Positions 21,915-31,089 of a DNA stretch of 64,000 nt are shown piece after piece. A program made the translations under genes and the position numbers. The DNA comes from Chloroflexota bacterium (lineage in GTDB: Bacteria > Chloroflexota > Dehalococcoidia > JACPQD01): contig JACPQD010000104.1 in the NCBI GenBank assembly GCA_016190665.1, positions 1 to 64,000 on the forward strand, read 5' to 3'. Under the pieces are notes generated by a model. It was given only the letters and a program-made list of their open reading frames with translations. It had not been told where the DNA came from and did no database searches. The number at the start of each line of letters is the position of its first letter. The stretch's first letter is position 1.

Positions 21915-23618
21915 TTACCTGGCTAGCCACATCTCCTCGTACATGTAGGCGTAGTAGTGCCCCAATGATGGAGGGGTGTATCCCCTGACTTCTTTCCACC
22001 AGGCATACGCAACTCTGCTCCAATACGCAAGGGCAATGGGGACATCCTTGAGCAGGATCCTCTGCATCTCCCAGACGGTCTTGCGTCGTTCGGCCTCGTC
22101 GACCGTTTGCGATTGCTTCACATACAGCTCGTCGTACTGGGGATTGCTGTAGCCGCTCCAGTTGCTGGGGGAGCCGGTCACGTAGTTGTCGCCCAAGTGC
22201 GCGTCTGGGTCGCCGCCAGCCGGGCCATAGGAGCCCGGAGTCACCGCGAAGGCTTTTCTGAAGCGCTGCTCGTTATAGACTGTGGGCTCCGCCACGTTGA
22301 GATCCACGGTAATGCCGATGGCGGCGACCGCATCCTTGAAGACCAGCGCCAGGGCCTGCTGCGCTGCGGCTGACCTGGCCAGGGCTTCCGTCTTGAATCC
22401 ATTAGGGAACCCCGCCTCGGCCAGCAGCTTCTTGGCCCCCTCGATGTCCGGCCGGGCATAGCCGGGCGCCTTCATCAGTTCTTCTTCCGGGAGGGCCCAC
22501 TTCCCTGGCGGCTGGGCGGCAATCCCCACCACGCCCGCGCCATCCAGCCCGGTCGCCAGCATCCTTTTCCGGTCGAAGGACATGCTCACCGCCTGGCGCA
22601 CGCGAACATCGTTCCAGGGCGGTCTCGCCACGTTGAAGATGGCGCCGTACCAGGCGGGATGAAATGCCCACTGAAGCGCTACTTTGTCCGCTAGCGTCTC
22701 TTCAAGGATTTTCGACTGGGACACGGACATATAAGGTGATGGCGACCACCACAGGATGCTCCTGGTTCTCAGGGCGGCAAATCTGGTGAAAGAATCCTTG
22801 ATTATGTAGCCCTTCACGGAGTCCAGATAGGGCCGTCCCTTGACGAAATAATTGGGGTTCTTCACGAGTTCCCAGCTTACGCCGGTGACGTAATCCTTGA
22901 ACCTGAAAGCGCCGCTCCCCACTATCGTCTTCGTCATGTCGTTCTTCTTCTCCAGGACCACGCGCTTCGGCATCACGGCGAAGAAGAAATGAGCGGCTAT
23001 GGTCGGAATGAAAGAAGCCTGCGGGTTCTTCAGCGTTACTTTGACGGTGTAATCATCTGCCGCGTCGATCTTGGCGACATTGGCAAGCTGCTGTCGCCTC
23101 GGGCTCTTCACGAGGCCCGCCTGAGGATCGCGGATTCTATCGAAGGAGAACTTCACGTCCTCCGCGATGAGGGGACTGCCATCGTGGAACTTCGCCTCCT
23201 TGACCAGGTGAAAGGTGTAGACTCTGCTGTCGGGGCTGAGCTCCCATCTCGTTGCCAGGTCCGGGACCACCTTCGCGTCAGGCCATGCATGGGCGTCGTA
23301 TCTGGCCAGGCCGTTGTAGGTCCCAGCTCCAATGGTGTGGGTGAAGCTCTCCTCGCGGTGAATATCCAGGCTCGGTGGGTCTGCGCCGATGCCGACAGTT
23401 AATACTCCGCCATATTGGGGCTGCGCGGCCGCAGGCTTAGGGCTGAGGGCAGGAGCAAGGGTGGGCGCCGCAGCCGGCTTGGCTGCTGGCGTCTCAACCT
23501 TTGGGGCGGTTGGTTTTGAGGCAGGCGCTGGTGCTGCCGCAGGAGGGGCAGCAGGGGCGCAGCCCGCGACTAGCCCGATGACGGCGACGAGAGAGAGGGT
23601 CAATTTCGCACAGCGCAT
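21915..23618 (-). CDS. Family-5 extracellular solute-binding lipoprotein (SBP copy 2)
   Basis: A 567-residue paralogue of the other SBPs in the region, with lipobox LVAGC (Cys20) and a long Ala/Pro/Lys linker of about 45 residues. YGGVLTVGIGADPPSLDIHRE and TFHLVKEAKFHDGSPLIAEDVKF place it in family 5. It is the most divergent of the seven in its lobe region (ILWWSPSPYMSVSQSK) and its ending HYYAYMYEEMWLAR, so its ligand probably differs. It lies 40 bp upstream of copy 1, in the same transcript by spacing. Confidence 0.9.
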   Translation of the reverse strand: MRCAKLTLSLVAVIGLVAGCAPAAPPAAAPAPASKPTAPKVETPAAKPAAAPTLAPALSPKPAAAQPQYGGVLTVGIGADPPSLDIHREESFTHTIGAGTYNGLARYDAHAWPDAKVVPDLATRWELSPDSRVYTFHLVKEAKFHDGSPLIAEDVKFSFDRIRDPQAGLVKSPRRQQLANVAKIDAADDYTVKVTLKNPQASFIPTIAAHFFFAVMPKRVVLEKKNDMTKTIVGSGAFRFKDYVTGVSWELVKNPNYFVKGRPYLDSVKGYIIKDSFTRFAALRTRSILWWSPSPYMSVSQSKILEETLADKVALQWAFHPAWYGAIFNVARPPWNDVRVRQAVSMSFDRKRMLATGLDGAGVVGIAAQPPGKWALPEEELMKAPGYARPDIEGAKKLLAEAGFPNGFKTEALARSAAAQQALALVFKDAVAAIGITVDLNVAEPTVYNEQRFRKAFAVTPGSYGPAGGDPDAHLGDNYVTGSPSNWSGYSNPQYDELYVKQSQTVDEAERRKTVWEMQRILLKDVPIALAYWSRVAYAWWKEVRGYTPPSLGHYYAYMYEEMWLAR

Positions 23619-23648
23619 TTCTCCTGGACTCCTTTTGCTCCGCTTCAG

Positions 23649-23712
23649 CTACTGCGCCAACCAGACATTCTGCCATTTCAAGTCCTGGTCTTCCTCAACC
23701 GGCCAAGCTGGA
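23649..23712 (-). pseudogene. C-terminal relic of an eighth family-5 solute-binding protein
   Basis: Between SBP copy 2 and the activase gene, one minus-strand frame reads EEDQDLKWQNVWLAQ and then TAG. This matches the closing motif of the intact SBPs (for example KYQNVWLAK and KFQDVWLAK) but has no body upstream, because the activase gene ends at 23740. It is best read as the tail of a deleted paralogue. Confidence 0.65.
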
Positions 23713-23739
23713 GGCCCTGCGAGGCTCGTGGCTTGCTCG

Positions 23740-24693
23740 CTATGAGACGGAGCAGCTCACCCCAAGCTCCTCGTACCTCTGTCTAACAGCTTCCACCTCC
23801 TCAGGGGAGGGAGACTTGAGGTCTTTGATGAGGTATGGCCTGTCGACGTTGTCGTACTTGCCCATGCCCAGGCGGTGATAGGGCAGAAGCTGAACGGCCA
23901 GGTCTCGACCCAGGGAGCGCACGAAGAGGGCGGTGGCGGTAATGTTAGATAAGGTGTCGTTGAATCCCGGGATCAATGGTATCCGGAAGAGGAGCTCCTT
24001 TGCCTTGCTTGCCGTCAACTTGGCGTTGGTCAGGATCAGCTCGTTGGGCTGGCCGGTGAACTCCCTGTGCAGGTCGGAGTCCATGTGCTTCAGATCGTAC
24101 AGAACGTAGTCGGTGACACTGAGCACTTTCTCCAGTTCTGCTTGGCGGATGTGGCCGGTGGTCTGGATGCAGGTCTGTATGCCCAGCACGTGGCAAGCCT
24201 CGAAGAGGGCCACGACAAAGGGGGCGTGTATAAGGGGCTCCCCGCCGGAGACGGTCACGCCGCCGCCGGAACCATCGAAGAACATCTTGTCCCGGCGCAC
24301 CTTGTCGACGACCTCCGCGAGGGTCATTCCCTTGCCATAAACGGTGAGAGCCTCCTGATAGCATACGGGCACGCACTTGCCGCAGGCGTCGCACTTCGCC
24401 CGGTCGACGGTGATCAGTCCTTCGGTGTCCAGGCTCAGCGCTTCCTGGGGACAGGCTGCGAGACACTTGCCGCATTTGTTGCAGCGCGCCCGAATCACGC
24501 CCAGCTCAAGGTTCGGACTTATCGATTCCGGATTGGAGCACCAGCGACATCTCAAGGGACAGCCCTTGAAAAAGACGGTGGTCCGCAAACCGGGCCCATC
24601 GTGGAGACACAACGTCTGGATATTGAAGACGGTTGCCGACGCCGCCTCGGCGTCAGCCGGAGCTTCAGGCTTAAACACAGCTGATTCGTCCAA
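23740..24693 (-). CDS. Glycyl-radical-enzyme activating enzyme (radical SAM)
   Basis: A 317-residue activase. TVFFKGCPLRCRWCSNPES carries the CxxxCxxC radical-SAM cluster motif. An inserted two-cluster ferredoxin domain follows (CNKCGKCLAACP and CDACGKCVPVC, about 75-125), as in activases of non-PFL glycyl radical enzymes. GGGVTVSGGEPLIH is the SAM-binding GGE region. It abstracts H from the glycyl site of a partner GRE. It is the only activase in the window, so it probably serves both GREs. A TTG start with GGAG 9 nt upstream is the likely initiation site. Confidence 0.93.
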   Translation of the reverse strand: MDESAVFKPEAPADAEAASATVFNIQTLCLHDGPGLRTTVFFKGCPLRCRWCSNPESISPNLELGVIRARCNKCGKCLAACPQEALSLDTEGLITVDRAKCDACGKCVPVCYQEALTVYGKGMTLAEVVDKVRRDKMFFDGSGGGVTVSGGEPLIHAPFVVALFEACHVLGIQTCIQTTGHIRQAELEKVLSVTDYVLYDLKHMDSDLHREFTGQPNELILTNAKLTASKAKELLFRIPLIPGFNDTLSNITATALFVRSLGRDLAVQLLPYHRLGMGKYDNVDRPYLIKDLKSPSPEEVEAVRQRYEELGVSCSVS

Positions 24694-24823
24694 CTAGATA
24701 TGCTCCTTCGCTATACTGGGCGTCCGGCAGGGGCGCGGCGCACCATGCCCCCACTCTTCGCATTTGTGTGGCCTACGTGCGACGCTTGCCCGAAGGGACC
24801 GGCGCTGCCGCCACAACACCACA

Positions 24824-26476
24824 TCATTTTGCCAACCAAACATTCTGATATTTCTGGAAGTTGTAGTTACCAATAAGTTTACCGCGGCCTCTCACCTCCG
24901 GCCACATACCCACTAGACCGTTTCTCCAGTAAATTACAATTTTGCCTGCCACATCAATCAACGCGAGATCGAGCTCACGCACGATTTTCGCCCGCTCCGA
25001 CGGATCTGTGGCCCGCGCTTGCCTGGCCCAGAGATCGACGATCCTCTTGTCGTCCACCCTTGCCCAGTTCTGGCCCCAGTCCCCACGCAATGGAGGCGTC
25101 CAGAATCGAGATTCATTCTGGGGGTCGGGGTACATGTAGGCGCTATGGGAGGCATAAGCGTTAAAGGCGCCCTCGGTCAGCAAGGCGGTGCGCACAGCGG
25201 TTTCCTTGATATCCAGCTCGTACTTGATCCCGACCTTGGCGAGTTCATTGGCTATGTAGACTGATAGCTCGCTATTGATCTTTTCCGTCCTGACCAGCGC
25301 CTTTGTGGCAAGGCCATCAGGGTAGCCGGCTTCGGCGAGAAGCCGCCTGGCCTCGGCGATGTCGGCATCCTTGGGCTGACGCCAGCCAGGGATGGTCGCC
25401 AGTTGCTCCTTGGGGATGCCCCATTTGCCGGGAAAGTGGCTGCCTACCTCGCCGTATCCCTGAGCCAGGAGCTTCAGCGCGTTGTGCCGGTCGAAGGCCA
25501 GGCTGACCGCCTTCCTGACTCGGATATCAGAAAAGGGTTTCTGCGCGGTGTTCAACGTTACGTTGCCATATTGCAGGCTCGGATACGATATTATGACGAC
25601 GTTGGGGATTTCCTTCTTGACGGTCTCCGTGTCAGTGGGCATCAGGCCGGCTTCCCCCGGACCGGTGAGCCTGACCCGCCCGGTGCGGAAGGCCGCCAGC
25701 CTGGTCGCGGCATCCGCAATGATGTAGAAGGTGATGCCATCCAGATAGGGGCGGCCCTTCACAAAGTAATCGGGATTCTTGATGTGTTCCACGGAGACGC
25801 CTGGCGAGTAATTCTTGAGCTTGTAGGGACCGGTCCCCATGACGTCCTTCTTCATGTCGCCCTTCTTCTCCAGAAAGCTCTTCGAGTAAATGACCTGGTA
25901 GCCCGAAGAGAAGACGTTGAAAAGGGAGCCGAAGGGGTACTTGAGGAGGAGCCTGATCGTATCCTTGTCTGGCGTCTCGACCTTGGCGATGGCCTCCATC
26001 TCCGGGCGGCGCGGCGCTCGAATGCCCCTCGGGGGGTCGAGCTGGCGGTCAAAGCTGGTCTTGATGTCCTCGCTGGTAAACGGCGCGCCGTCATGGAACT
26101 TGACGTTCTCGTGCAAACGGAAAGTATAGGCAAGGCCATCTTTGCTGATCTCCCAGCTCTTGGCGAGGTCTCCAATGACTTCCTCAGGATTCTCGGGGTC
26201 GGATTGGACGAGGCCGTTGTAGGCGCTTTGAAGCACAGTCACCACCGGATAGGTTGCTTCCTGGGCCACATCCAGGCTCGGCGGGTCTCCGGTGGTAGGT
26301 ACAGTGAGCGTGCCGCCGTATTTGGGCCCCTCGGAGGCGGCTTTGGCCGTGACCGCAGGTGTGGCCGCCGGACTCCCTGTCGCCGCGGAGGGGGCGGACG
26401 TGGTTGCCGCTGGGGCGCAGCTTGCCGTGAGCATCAGTAGTGTAATCAGACTGGCCGCGGAGACTGACGTCTTCAC
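24824..26476 (-). CDS. Family-5 extracellular solute-binding lipoprotein (SBP copy 3)
   Basis: A 550-residue SBP. The long ORF has an implausible N-terminus. A GTG at 26476, preceded by AGAGGAGG, yields VKTSVSAASLITLLMLTASC with the lipid-attachment Cys at 20, so that start is preferred. Family signatures are YGGTLTVPTTGDPPSLDVAQEA and YTFRLHENVKFHDGAPFTSEDIK. It follows the first UGSC selenoprotein gene after 88 bp and precedes the activase, linking binding proteins physically to the radical and selenoprotein genes. Confidence 0.88.
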   Translation of the reverse strand: MKTSVSAASLITLLMLTASCAPAATTSAPSAATGSPAATPAVTAKAASEGPKYGGTLTVPTTGDPPSLDVAQEATYPVVTVLQSAYNGLVQSDPENPEEVIGDLAKSWEISKDGLAYTFRLHENVKFHDGAPFTSEDIKTSFDRQLDPPRGIRAPRRPEMEAIAKVETPDKDTIRLLLKYPFGSLFNVFSSGYQVIYSKSFLEKKGDMKKDVMGTGPYKLKNYSPGVSVEHIKNPDYFVKGRPYLDGITFYIIADAATRLAAFRTGRVRLTGPGEAGLMPTDTETVKKEIPNVVIISYPSLQYGNVTLNTAQKPFSDIRVRKAVSLAFDRHNALKLLAQGYGEVGSHFPGKWGIPKEQLATIPGWRQPKDADIAEARRLLAEAGYPDGLATKALVRTEKINSELSVYIANELAKVGIKYELDIKETAVRTALLTEGAFNAYASHSAYMYPDPQNESRFWTPPLRGDWGQNWARVDDKRIVDLWARQARATDPSERAKIVRELDLALIDVAGKIVIYWRNGLVGMWPEVRGRGKLIGNYNFQKYQNVWLAK

Positions 26477-26564
26477 GAAAGGGCCTCCTCTTGGTCGGAC
26501 TGAAGACGCTGGACCCATTATTAACTTAAGGCGTGGAGATTGATTTCTTTTCCTTGTGGCTGTT

Positions 26565-27128
26565 TCAGGCATGTTCTGGAACAGGCTGAATGAGAGCATC
26601 GATAACCCGGCGCGTCATTTCCTCGGCCTTGGCTGCTTCCTCAGATGGGTCTATCCTCCCCGGCCTGGGTTGAGCGAGTGGCACGATTCTGAGACCGGGA
26701 ACCCCGAGCGCCCGGGCCTGGGAGTGGGCGGCGACGGCGAATCTGTCGTGGACGATGACAGCGCAAGGGAGGCCCTTCTTCTCGAATTCAATGGCGTCGC
26801 GCACGGCGGCCGACGTACAGGAGCCTCAAGCGCCAACGCCAACCACTACCATGTCCGATCTCGTCGCAATCTCTTCGAGTGCTTCCTTTGAGACGCCGAC
26901 GGAGCCTCCTTTTCCTTTCACCCGGCAGATAACGTTTGAGAAGCTCTTTCTCTCCTCGATGCCCCGCTGGAACGCTTCCCAGAAGAAAATCGCAGCGTAA
27001 TGCCCGTTGTAAAGAAGCCCCACCGCCTTGCCATCAGCGGTGGGGAGGTTGGCCGACACCTCCCTCGAAACAACTGCCTGGACTTCGCCCACGGGGTCCA
27101 GCAGGACAAAACCCGTTCCCTGGGTCAT
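26565..27128 (-). CDS. UGSC-family selenoprotein, separate subunit (copy 1); TGA 26826-26828 = Sec
   Basis: The ORF track gives two pieces (26826-27134 and 26565-26804), but they are in the same frame and separated only by a TGA: VVVGVGA-U-GSCTSAAVRDAIEFEKKG. Read through, the protein is 187 residues with Sec at 101 in a UGSC motif, the hallmark of the UGSC family of (seleno)proteins. ATG at 27128 is chosen; an upstream GTG is possible. A stem-loop with GU in its loop follows the TGA. The partner-family gene ends 18 bp upstream. UxxC is a selenol/thiol redox pair; the C-terminal half (EKKGLPCAVIV...LGVPGLRIVPLAQP) recalls the region after Sec in GrdB, from memory. Substrate unknown. Confidence 0.85.
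26795..26815 (-). promoter_or_regulatory. SECIS-like stem-loop, UGSC copy 1
   Basis: CGTCG (nt 11-15 after TGA) pairs with CGACG (nt 27-31); the loop carries GU at nt 22-23. The stem is the weakest-folded of the six, with an 11-nt loop. Confidence 0.55.
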
Positions 27129-27146
27129 GGTCACCTACCCGTCTCT

Positions 27147-28250
27147 TCAGCCATTGTTCAGATCCCGGTTGCCTGGCCTCTCGATCTTCCTCGTTTGCAC
27201 CCAACCCCCATAATGTCCCCAACCATGGAGAACGGCGCAGAACGCTCCTGCGGCTCCCCACCCGCCGGCCACCACAAGCACAATGTCCTCCTTACGGCGC
27301 GCCACAGGGATCAGGCCAGTGGGGTCTTCCAGGTTAACCCATTTTGGGAAGTTGAAGTGGACGCGGGCGGCCTTACGTCGCTCTAACGATGTGGTCAGCG
27401 CCACCAGGGCGGCAGGCTTCCGGGCATTCTCGAAAAGGAACGTCCTGACGTCCTCTTTCGAATACGACTCCTGGGCGAGCACGGCGGCGGCCCGTGGGCC
27501 GATGACGATCATGATGTTCCCGCCGGCATGGAGGTTGTTGCTGCCCAGCTTCGCCATGGCGTCCCCTATCCTCATCAGCACTTGCATGGCGGAGCCGGAG
27601 CCGGTGCTGACATGGCTGGGCGCCTCGCCGCCGAAGACGGTTACCGCGCTGTCCTCAGGCTTGAGTCCTCTTTCAACGTGAATGGGCTCCCAGGGGTTGT
27701 CTTCCTGATTCTCAGCGATGCAGAAAGCGTACTCGCCCGGATGGCCCAGCGTCGACCTGTCCATATCCCCGGGAAAGCCGCCGCCGATATTCCACCGGAT
27801 GAGTCTGATGGCTCGTCCCACGGCGCCGTTGGCGCGCGACCCGGAACCGTAGAACACACCGTCCCCGTAGCCGAAGCCCAGCTCCTTTACGATGGGTCCG
27901 CTGACCACCGTGATGGGTGCGGCGTTATGGGTGGTGGTATTCAGGCCGCTGAGGTTGAAATCTTCCGCCAGCATCGCTTCCAGAGCGGCGATAACGACGG
28001 GCACGTGTTCAGGCAGGCAGCCGCCCATGACGCAGTTGATGGCGATCTTCTCCACGGTGGCAATACCGTTCCTCGGGCCGATGGTTCCGATCACCTCTCC
28101 GGGGTCCCGTCCCAGGTATTCGAGCGCCTCCCGTACTTTGTCTTCAGTAGGCAGGACCACGGGCAAGCCGTCGGTCCATCTCCGAGAGTATACTTCCTCC
28201 ACGGCGGCTTCGTAGTCTTTCACTCCGATCCGCGCGGACTTCAGCTCCAA
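27147..28250 (-). CDS. UGSC-partner (TDGLP) family protein, separate (copy 1)
   Basis: A 367-residue protein of an uncharacterised family present six times here. Shared signatures are RRWTDGLPVVLPTEDKV near residue 25, IATVEKIAINCVMGGCLPEHVPVVIAA near 65, an HNAAPITVVSGPI segment, SRANGAVGRAIRLI and ENQEDNPWEPIHVERG. No transmembrane segment, signal peptide or nucleotide-binding loop is visible. Pairing with UGSC proteins, including three fusions, indicates that the two form one enzyme. Start is TTG at 28250 with GGGAGG upstream. The UGSC copy 1 gene follows after 18 bp. Confidence 0.75.
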   Translation of the reverse strand: MELKSARIGVKDYEAAVEEVYSRRWTDGLPVVLPTEDKVREALEYLGRDPGEVIGTIGPRNGIATVEKIAINCVMGGCLPEHVPVVIAALEAMLAEDFNLSGLNTTTHNAAPITVVSGPIVKELGFGYGDGVFYGSGSRANGAVGRAIRLIRWNIGGGFPGDMDRSTLGHPGEYAFCIAENQEDNPWEPIHVERGLKPEDSAVTVFGGEAPSHVSTGSGSAMQVLMRIGDAMAKLGSNNLHAGGNIMIVIGPRAAAVLAQESYSKEDVRTFLFENARKPAALVALTTSLERRKAARVHFNFPKWVNLEDPTGLIPVARRKEDIVLVVAGGWGAAGAFCAVLHGWGHYGGWVQTRKIERPGNRDLNNG

Positions 28251-28331
28251 GGAACCTCCCTCGAGGAAGTAGTGGACACGGTGGACGGCAGGGGCACTGT
28301 GCCCTACTCCCTACAACCTCCAGCCTTTAAC

Positions 28332-30761
28332 CTACAGAGACTGTTCGGTGCGACTAATTATCTCGTCTTGCACCTCGGGCGTCAAGTTCACGAAATAGGC
28401 GCTATAGCCAGCCACGCGCACCACCAGGTCCTTGTGTTTCTCCGGGTGTTTCTTTGCCTCCAGAAGCACCTTCTTGTCGATGAAGTTGAACTGCACATGA
28501 AGGCCGCCGTTGCCAATGAAGGTGCGCGTCAGGGCGGCTATCTTCTGCATGGTCTCCGGGTTCTGCACCACGGTGAGGGGAAACTTCTGGTTCAGGATGC
28601 CCACCATGGCCTCGGTGAAATCGGCCTTGATGGCCGAATTGAGCACCGCCGTGGGTCCGTTTCTGTCCATGCCGTTCATCGGCGAGAGCGAGCCATCGGC
28701 GAAGGGAGCGCGCGCCTTGCGGCCGTTGGGGAATGCCCCCACTCCTTTGCCTCCGGAGTAGTGCCAGGAAACCCCATTGCGATTGACGCTATGGGGGTAG
28801 CCGAAGCAGTTTTTCTGCGTGGTGACAAACTTGCCACTGAACTTGGCCACGTCCCGCAGCACGTAGTCCGCCTCATCGATGTCGTTGCCGTATTTCGGAG
28901 CGGCCAGGCACATACGGCGGATCTCCTCTCCCCTCTCGCCGGCGAAGTCGGAATCCAGGGCGTCCAGCAGTTCCCCCATAGTCAGCTTCCTGTCCTCGAA
29001 GACGAGCTTCTTGACGGCCGTCAGGGAGTCGCCTACATCGACCAGCGCGCGGTCCTTGTTGTGCCAGAGAGGATAGGCCTCCGCGCCGCCAGTGAGGTGG
29101 CTCTTGCCGTTCCTGATGGTGGCGGAGTCCAGGGCGGAACGCAGGGGCATCCGGAAGACCTGCATCGAAGCCAGATGCATCAGGTTCTGAATCCGGAAGA
29201 GCCTGCCAAAGACGAACTCATACTGCTTGTGGTAGGCGTCGACAAGCTCGTCGAAGGACTTGAAAGTCCTGGGGTCGCCCGTCTGGGGGCCGATCTGCTT
29301 GCCGCTGAGCGGCGACACGCCATTATGCAGCGCCAAGTCCAGAGGCACGGCGGTGTTCATCTGCAATGGGTTGTAGTGGCCGTAGTCAGGCACCACCGGC
29401 TGGGAGCAGCCCACCACTCCCCAGTCACGGGCCACCTCCAGTGGTATGCCCTTCTTGCACATGACGTCGATGACATGCTTGTCGTTGAGGTACATCGGGA
29501 TGCCGTTAACCTTCTGGTTGGTCTCCAGGCACTTCTCCATAAGCCAGTCCGGCGTCCCCTCATGCAAACGGACCGTGGCGTGGGGTTCCGCATATCTCAG
29601 TTGGCCCAGAACATGGAGCATGAGATGGGTCAGCTCGTTGGCGCCCTCGACCCCATCCCGGTTCACACCGCCGAGGGTTATGTGGTTTATCATCGTGGCC
29701 TGATGGCCCTCGCGGCCGTGCTGTGCGGCGCGTATCTGCTCCAGGCGCGCTACGTAGGTGATGAAGTCACCGAGGATGTCAGCCGCCTTCTCCAGGGTGA
29801 TCCGCCCTTCCTCGATGTCCCTCTTGAAATAGGGATACAGGAACATGTCCATTCTGCCCAGGTCATTGCCCTTGCGAGCGTTCTCCATGATCAGGGCGGA
29901 ATGGGTCAGGCGGAACGACACCACGGCCTCGAGGAAGGTGCGAGCGGATTTCTCCGGGACCCAGTCACAGGCAGTGGCGAGGTCTTCCAGTTCCTGGCGC
30001 CTCGCGGGGTCCGTCTCCCTGGCAGCCATCTCACGGGCCAACCGGGCGTAGCGGTGGGCGTAGTCTATCACGGCCTGGCAGGCGATGATGGTGCCTTGCC
30101 AGAAGTATAGCTTGTCCGGGTCGTGTTCGTTGCTCGCGCGGAAGGACGCCATGGCCTCCTCCGCTTCCCTGATGATGCCGCCCAGGCCGACGCGGACCAG
30201 TTTCTCCCACATGGGCAGGCCGGGCAAATAGGGCACCTCCTCGTAGCGGGGCGAGCTGGCCCGTATCTCCATCGCATCGTCATACCAGTCGCCGTAGACC
30301 GCCTTGGCCATCTCCAGAGCGGCCTCCGCCGGGGTGCGCCCCTTGAAATAGGCCGCGGCCTCCTTGCAGGCCTCCCAGTCCTCGGCGGACATGTTCCCCA
30401 CCTCGGCCGGGCCTCCGAAGGTCACCTTATTTCCCTCGACGACGTGCTCGAAATAAGTCCCGTTCCAGTCGATGTAGGGCGCGCTGCCACGGAAAAAGCG
30501 AGTTTGGCTGCCCGGAGTCAACTCTCCGTCAAAAATGACCAGAGGCATGCCTTCCAGGACTGCTTTCAGCTTCTTGGCGCTCCGCAGGTCGATGGGCTCG
30601 CCCTCAGTCTCGCGCAACGACTTCACGGACAGCTTCAGACGCTCGGCGCAGACCTGGGGCGCCTCCTCGAAATACTTGGCCCGAAGCTTCTGGAGCCTTA
30701 GGCTCATGGGCAGCGCGTCAATTTGCCTTCTCAGTTCTGCTGGGCTGGTAGCGGTGATCAT
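28332..30761 (-). CDS. Glycyl radical enzyme (PFL2-like), copy 1
   Basis: An 809-residue GRE. The glycyl-radical loop near the C-terminus is VRVAGYSAYFVNL (radical Gly785). The thiyl-radical Cys is about residue 452 in GVVGCSQPVVPDYGHYN. The usual CxE(P) of GRE eliminases/dehydratases (CutC, glycerol dehydratase, HypD) is CSQP here, so the general-base Glu is replaced by Gln. I therefore do not assign it to a known eliminase; it could be a decarboxylase, a C-C lyase or a new class. RBS GGGAGG supports the start, and a near-consensus promoter lies about 190 bp upstream. Partner-family copy 1 follows after 81 bp. Confidence 0.92.
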   Translation of the reverse strand: MITATSPAELRRQIDALPMSLRLQKLRAKYFEEAPQVCAERLKLSVKSLRETEGEPIDLRSAKKLKAVLEGMPLVIFDGELTPGSQTRFFRGSAPYIDWNGTYFEHVVEGNKVTFGGPAEVGNMSAEDWEACKEAAAYFKGRTPAEAALEMAKAVYGDWYDDAMEIRASSPRYEEVPYLPGLPMWEKLVRVGLGGIIREAEEAMASFRASNEHDPDKLYFWQGTIIACQAVIDYAHRYARLAREMAARETDPARRQELEDLATACDWVPEKSARTFLEAVVSFRLTHSALIMENARKGNDLGRMDMFLYPYFKRDIEEGRITLEKAADILGDFITYVARLEQIRAAQHGREGHQATMINHITLGGVNRDGVEGANELTHLMLHVLGQLRYAEPHATVRLHEGTPDWLMEKCLETNQKVNGIPMYLNDKHVIDVMCKKGIPLEVARDWGVVGCSQPVVPDYGHYNPLQMNTAVPLDLALHNGVSPLSGKQIGPQTGDPRTFKSFDELVDAYHKQYEFVFGRLFRIQNLMHLASMQVFRMPLRSALDSATIRNGKSHLTGGAEAYPLWHNKDRALVDVGDSLTAVKKLVFEDRKLTMGELLDALDSDFAGERGEEIRRMCLAAPKYGNDIDEADYVLRDVAKFSGKFVTTQKNCFGYPHSVNRNGVSWHYSGGKGVGAFPNGRKARAPFADGSLSPMNGMDRNGPTAVLNSAIKADFTEAMVGILNQKFPLTVVQNPETMQKIAALTRTFIGNGGLHVQFNFIDKKVLLEAKKHPEKHKDLVVRVAGYSAYFVNLTPEVQDEIISRTEQSL

Positions 30762-31089
30762 TGCATGCCTCCCTTGAAGTGTTGCTCACACAAAAATGAT
30801 TTGCTACGGTCAGTCCTCAATCCCTAGCAGGGGAAAGCCCGTCCCCCCCCCACCGAGTTCGTTGGAATGCACCGGGACCCTTGCCCACCAGTGTTTTCAC
30901 TCTTTGTGGGTTGCTGATGACTGATGAGGATTATCCGCCAACGGGACTACTGACGCTACTATAGTACCACGGCGCAAGAGTGTCAAGTGCAAGAGGGGCT
31001 CCAACGTCTTGGTGGCCATGCCACGCCTGCCCTCTGACCCGACGCGGGCTGAGTGCGTCAGCGCGGTCTACTTTCGAAAGCGCTTCGCG
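30762..31089. other. 328-bp intergenic region upstream of GRE copy 1
   Basis: It contains the promoter listed separately and a roughly 190-nt 5' leader with a run of ten C (30843-30855 region) and a TGATGACTGATGAGG stretch. No ORF. The leader is long enough for a regulatory RNA, but I see no recognisable riboswitch. Confidence 0.45.
30958..30986 (-). promoter_or_regulatory. Near-consensus sigma-70 promoter for GRE copy 1
   Basis: On the minus strand TTGACA (30981-30986), 17-nt spacer, TATAGT (30958-30963). The -10 box lies within the palindrome TACTATAGTA, which could also be an operator half-overlap. It should drive GRE copy 1 and the genes downstream of it. Confidence 0.7.

Noticed and set aside
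27528-30110. 860-codon plus-strand ORF opposite GRE copy 1
   Set aside because: It is a shadow of high-GC codon use in the GRE gene; the minus strand encodes a clear full-length GRE, and the plus translation has no recognisable motif.
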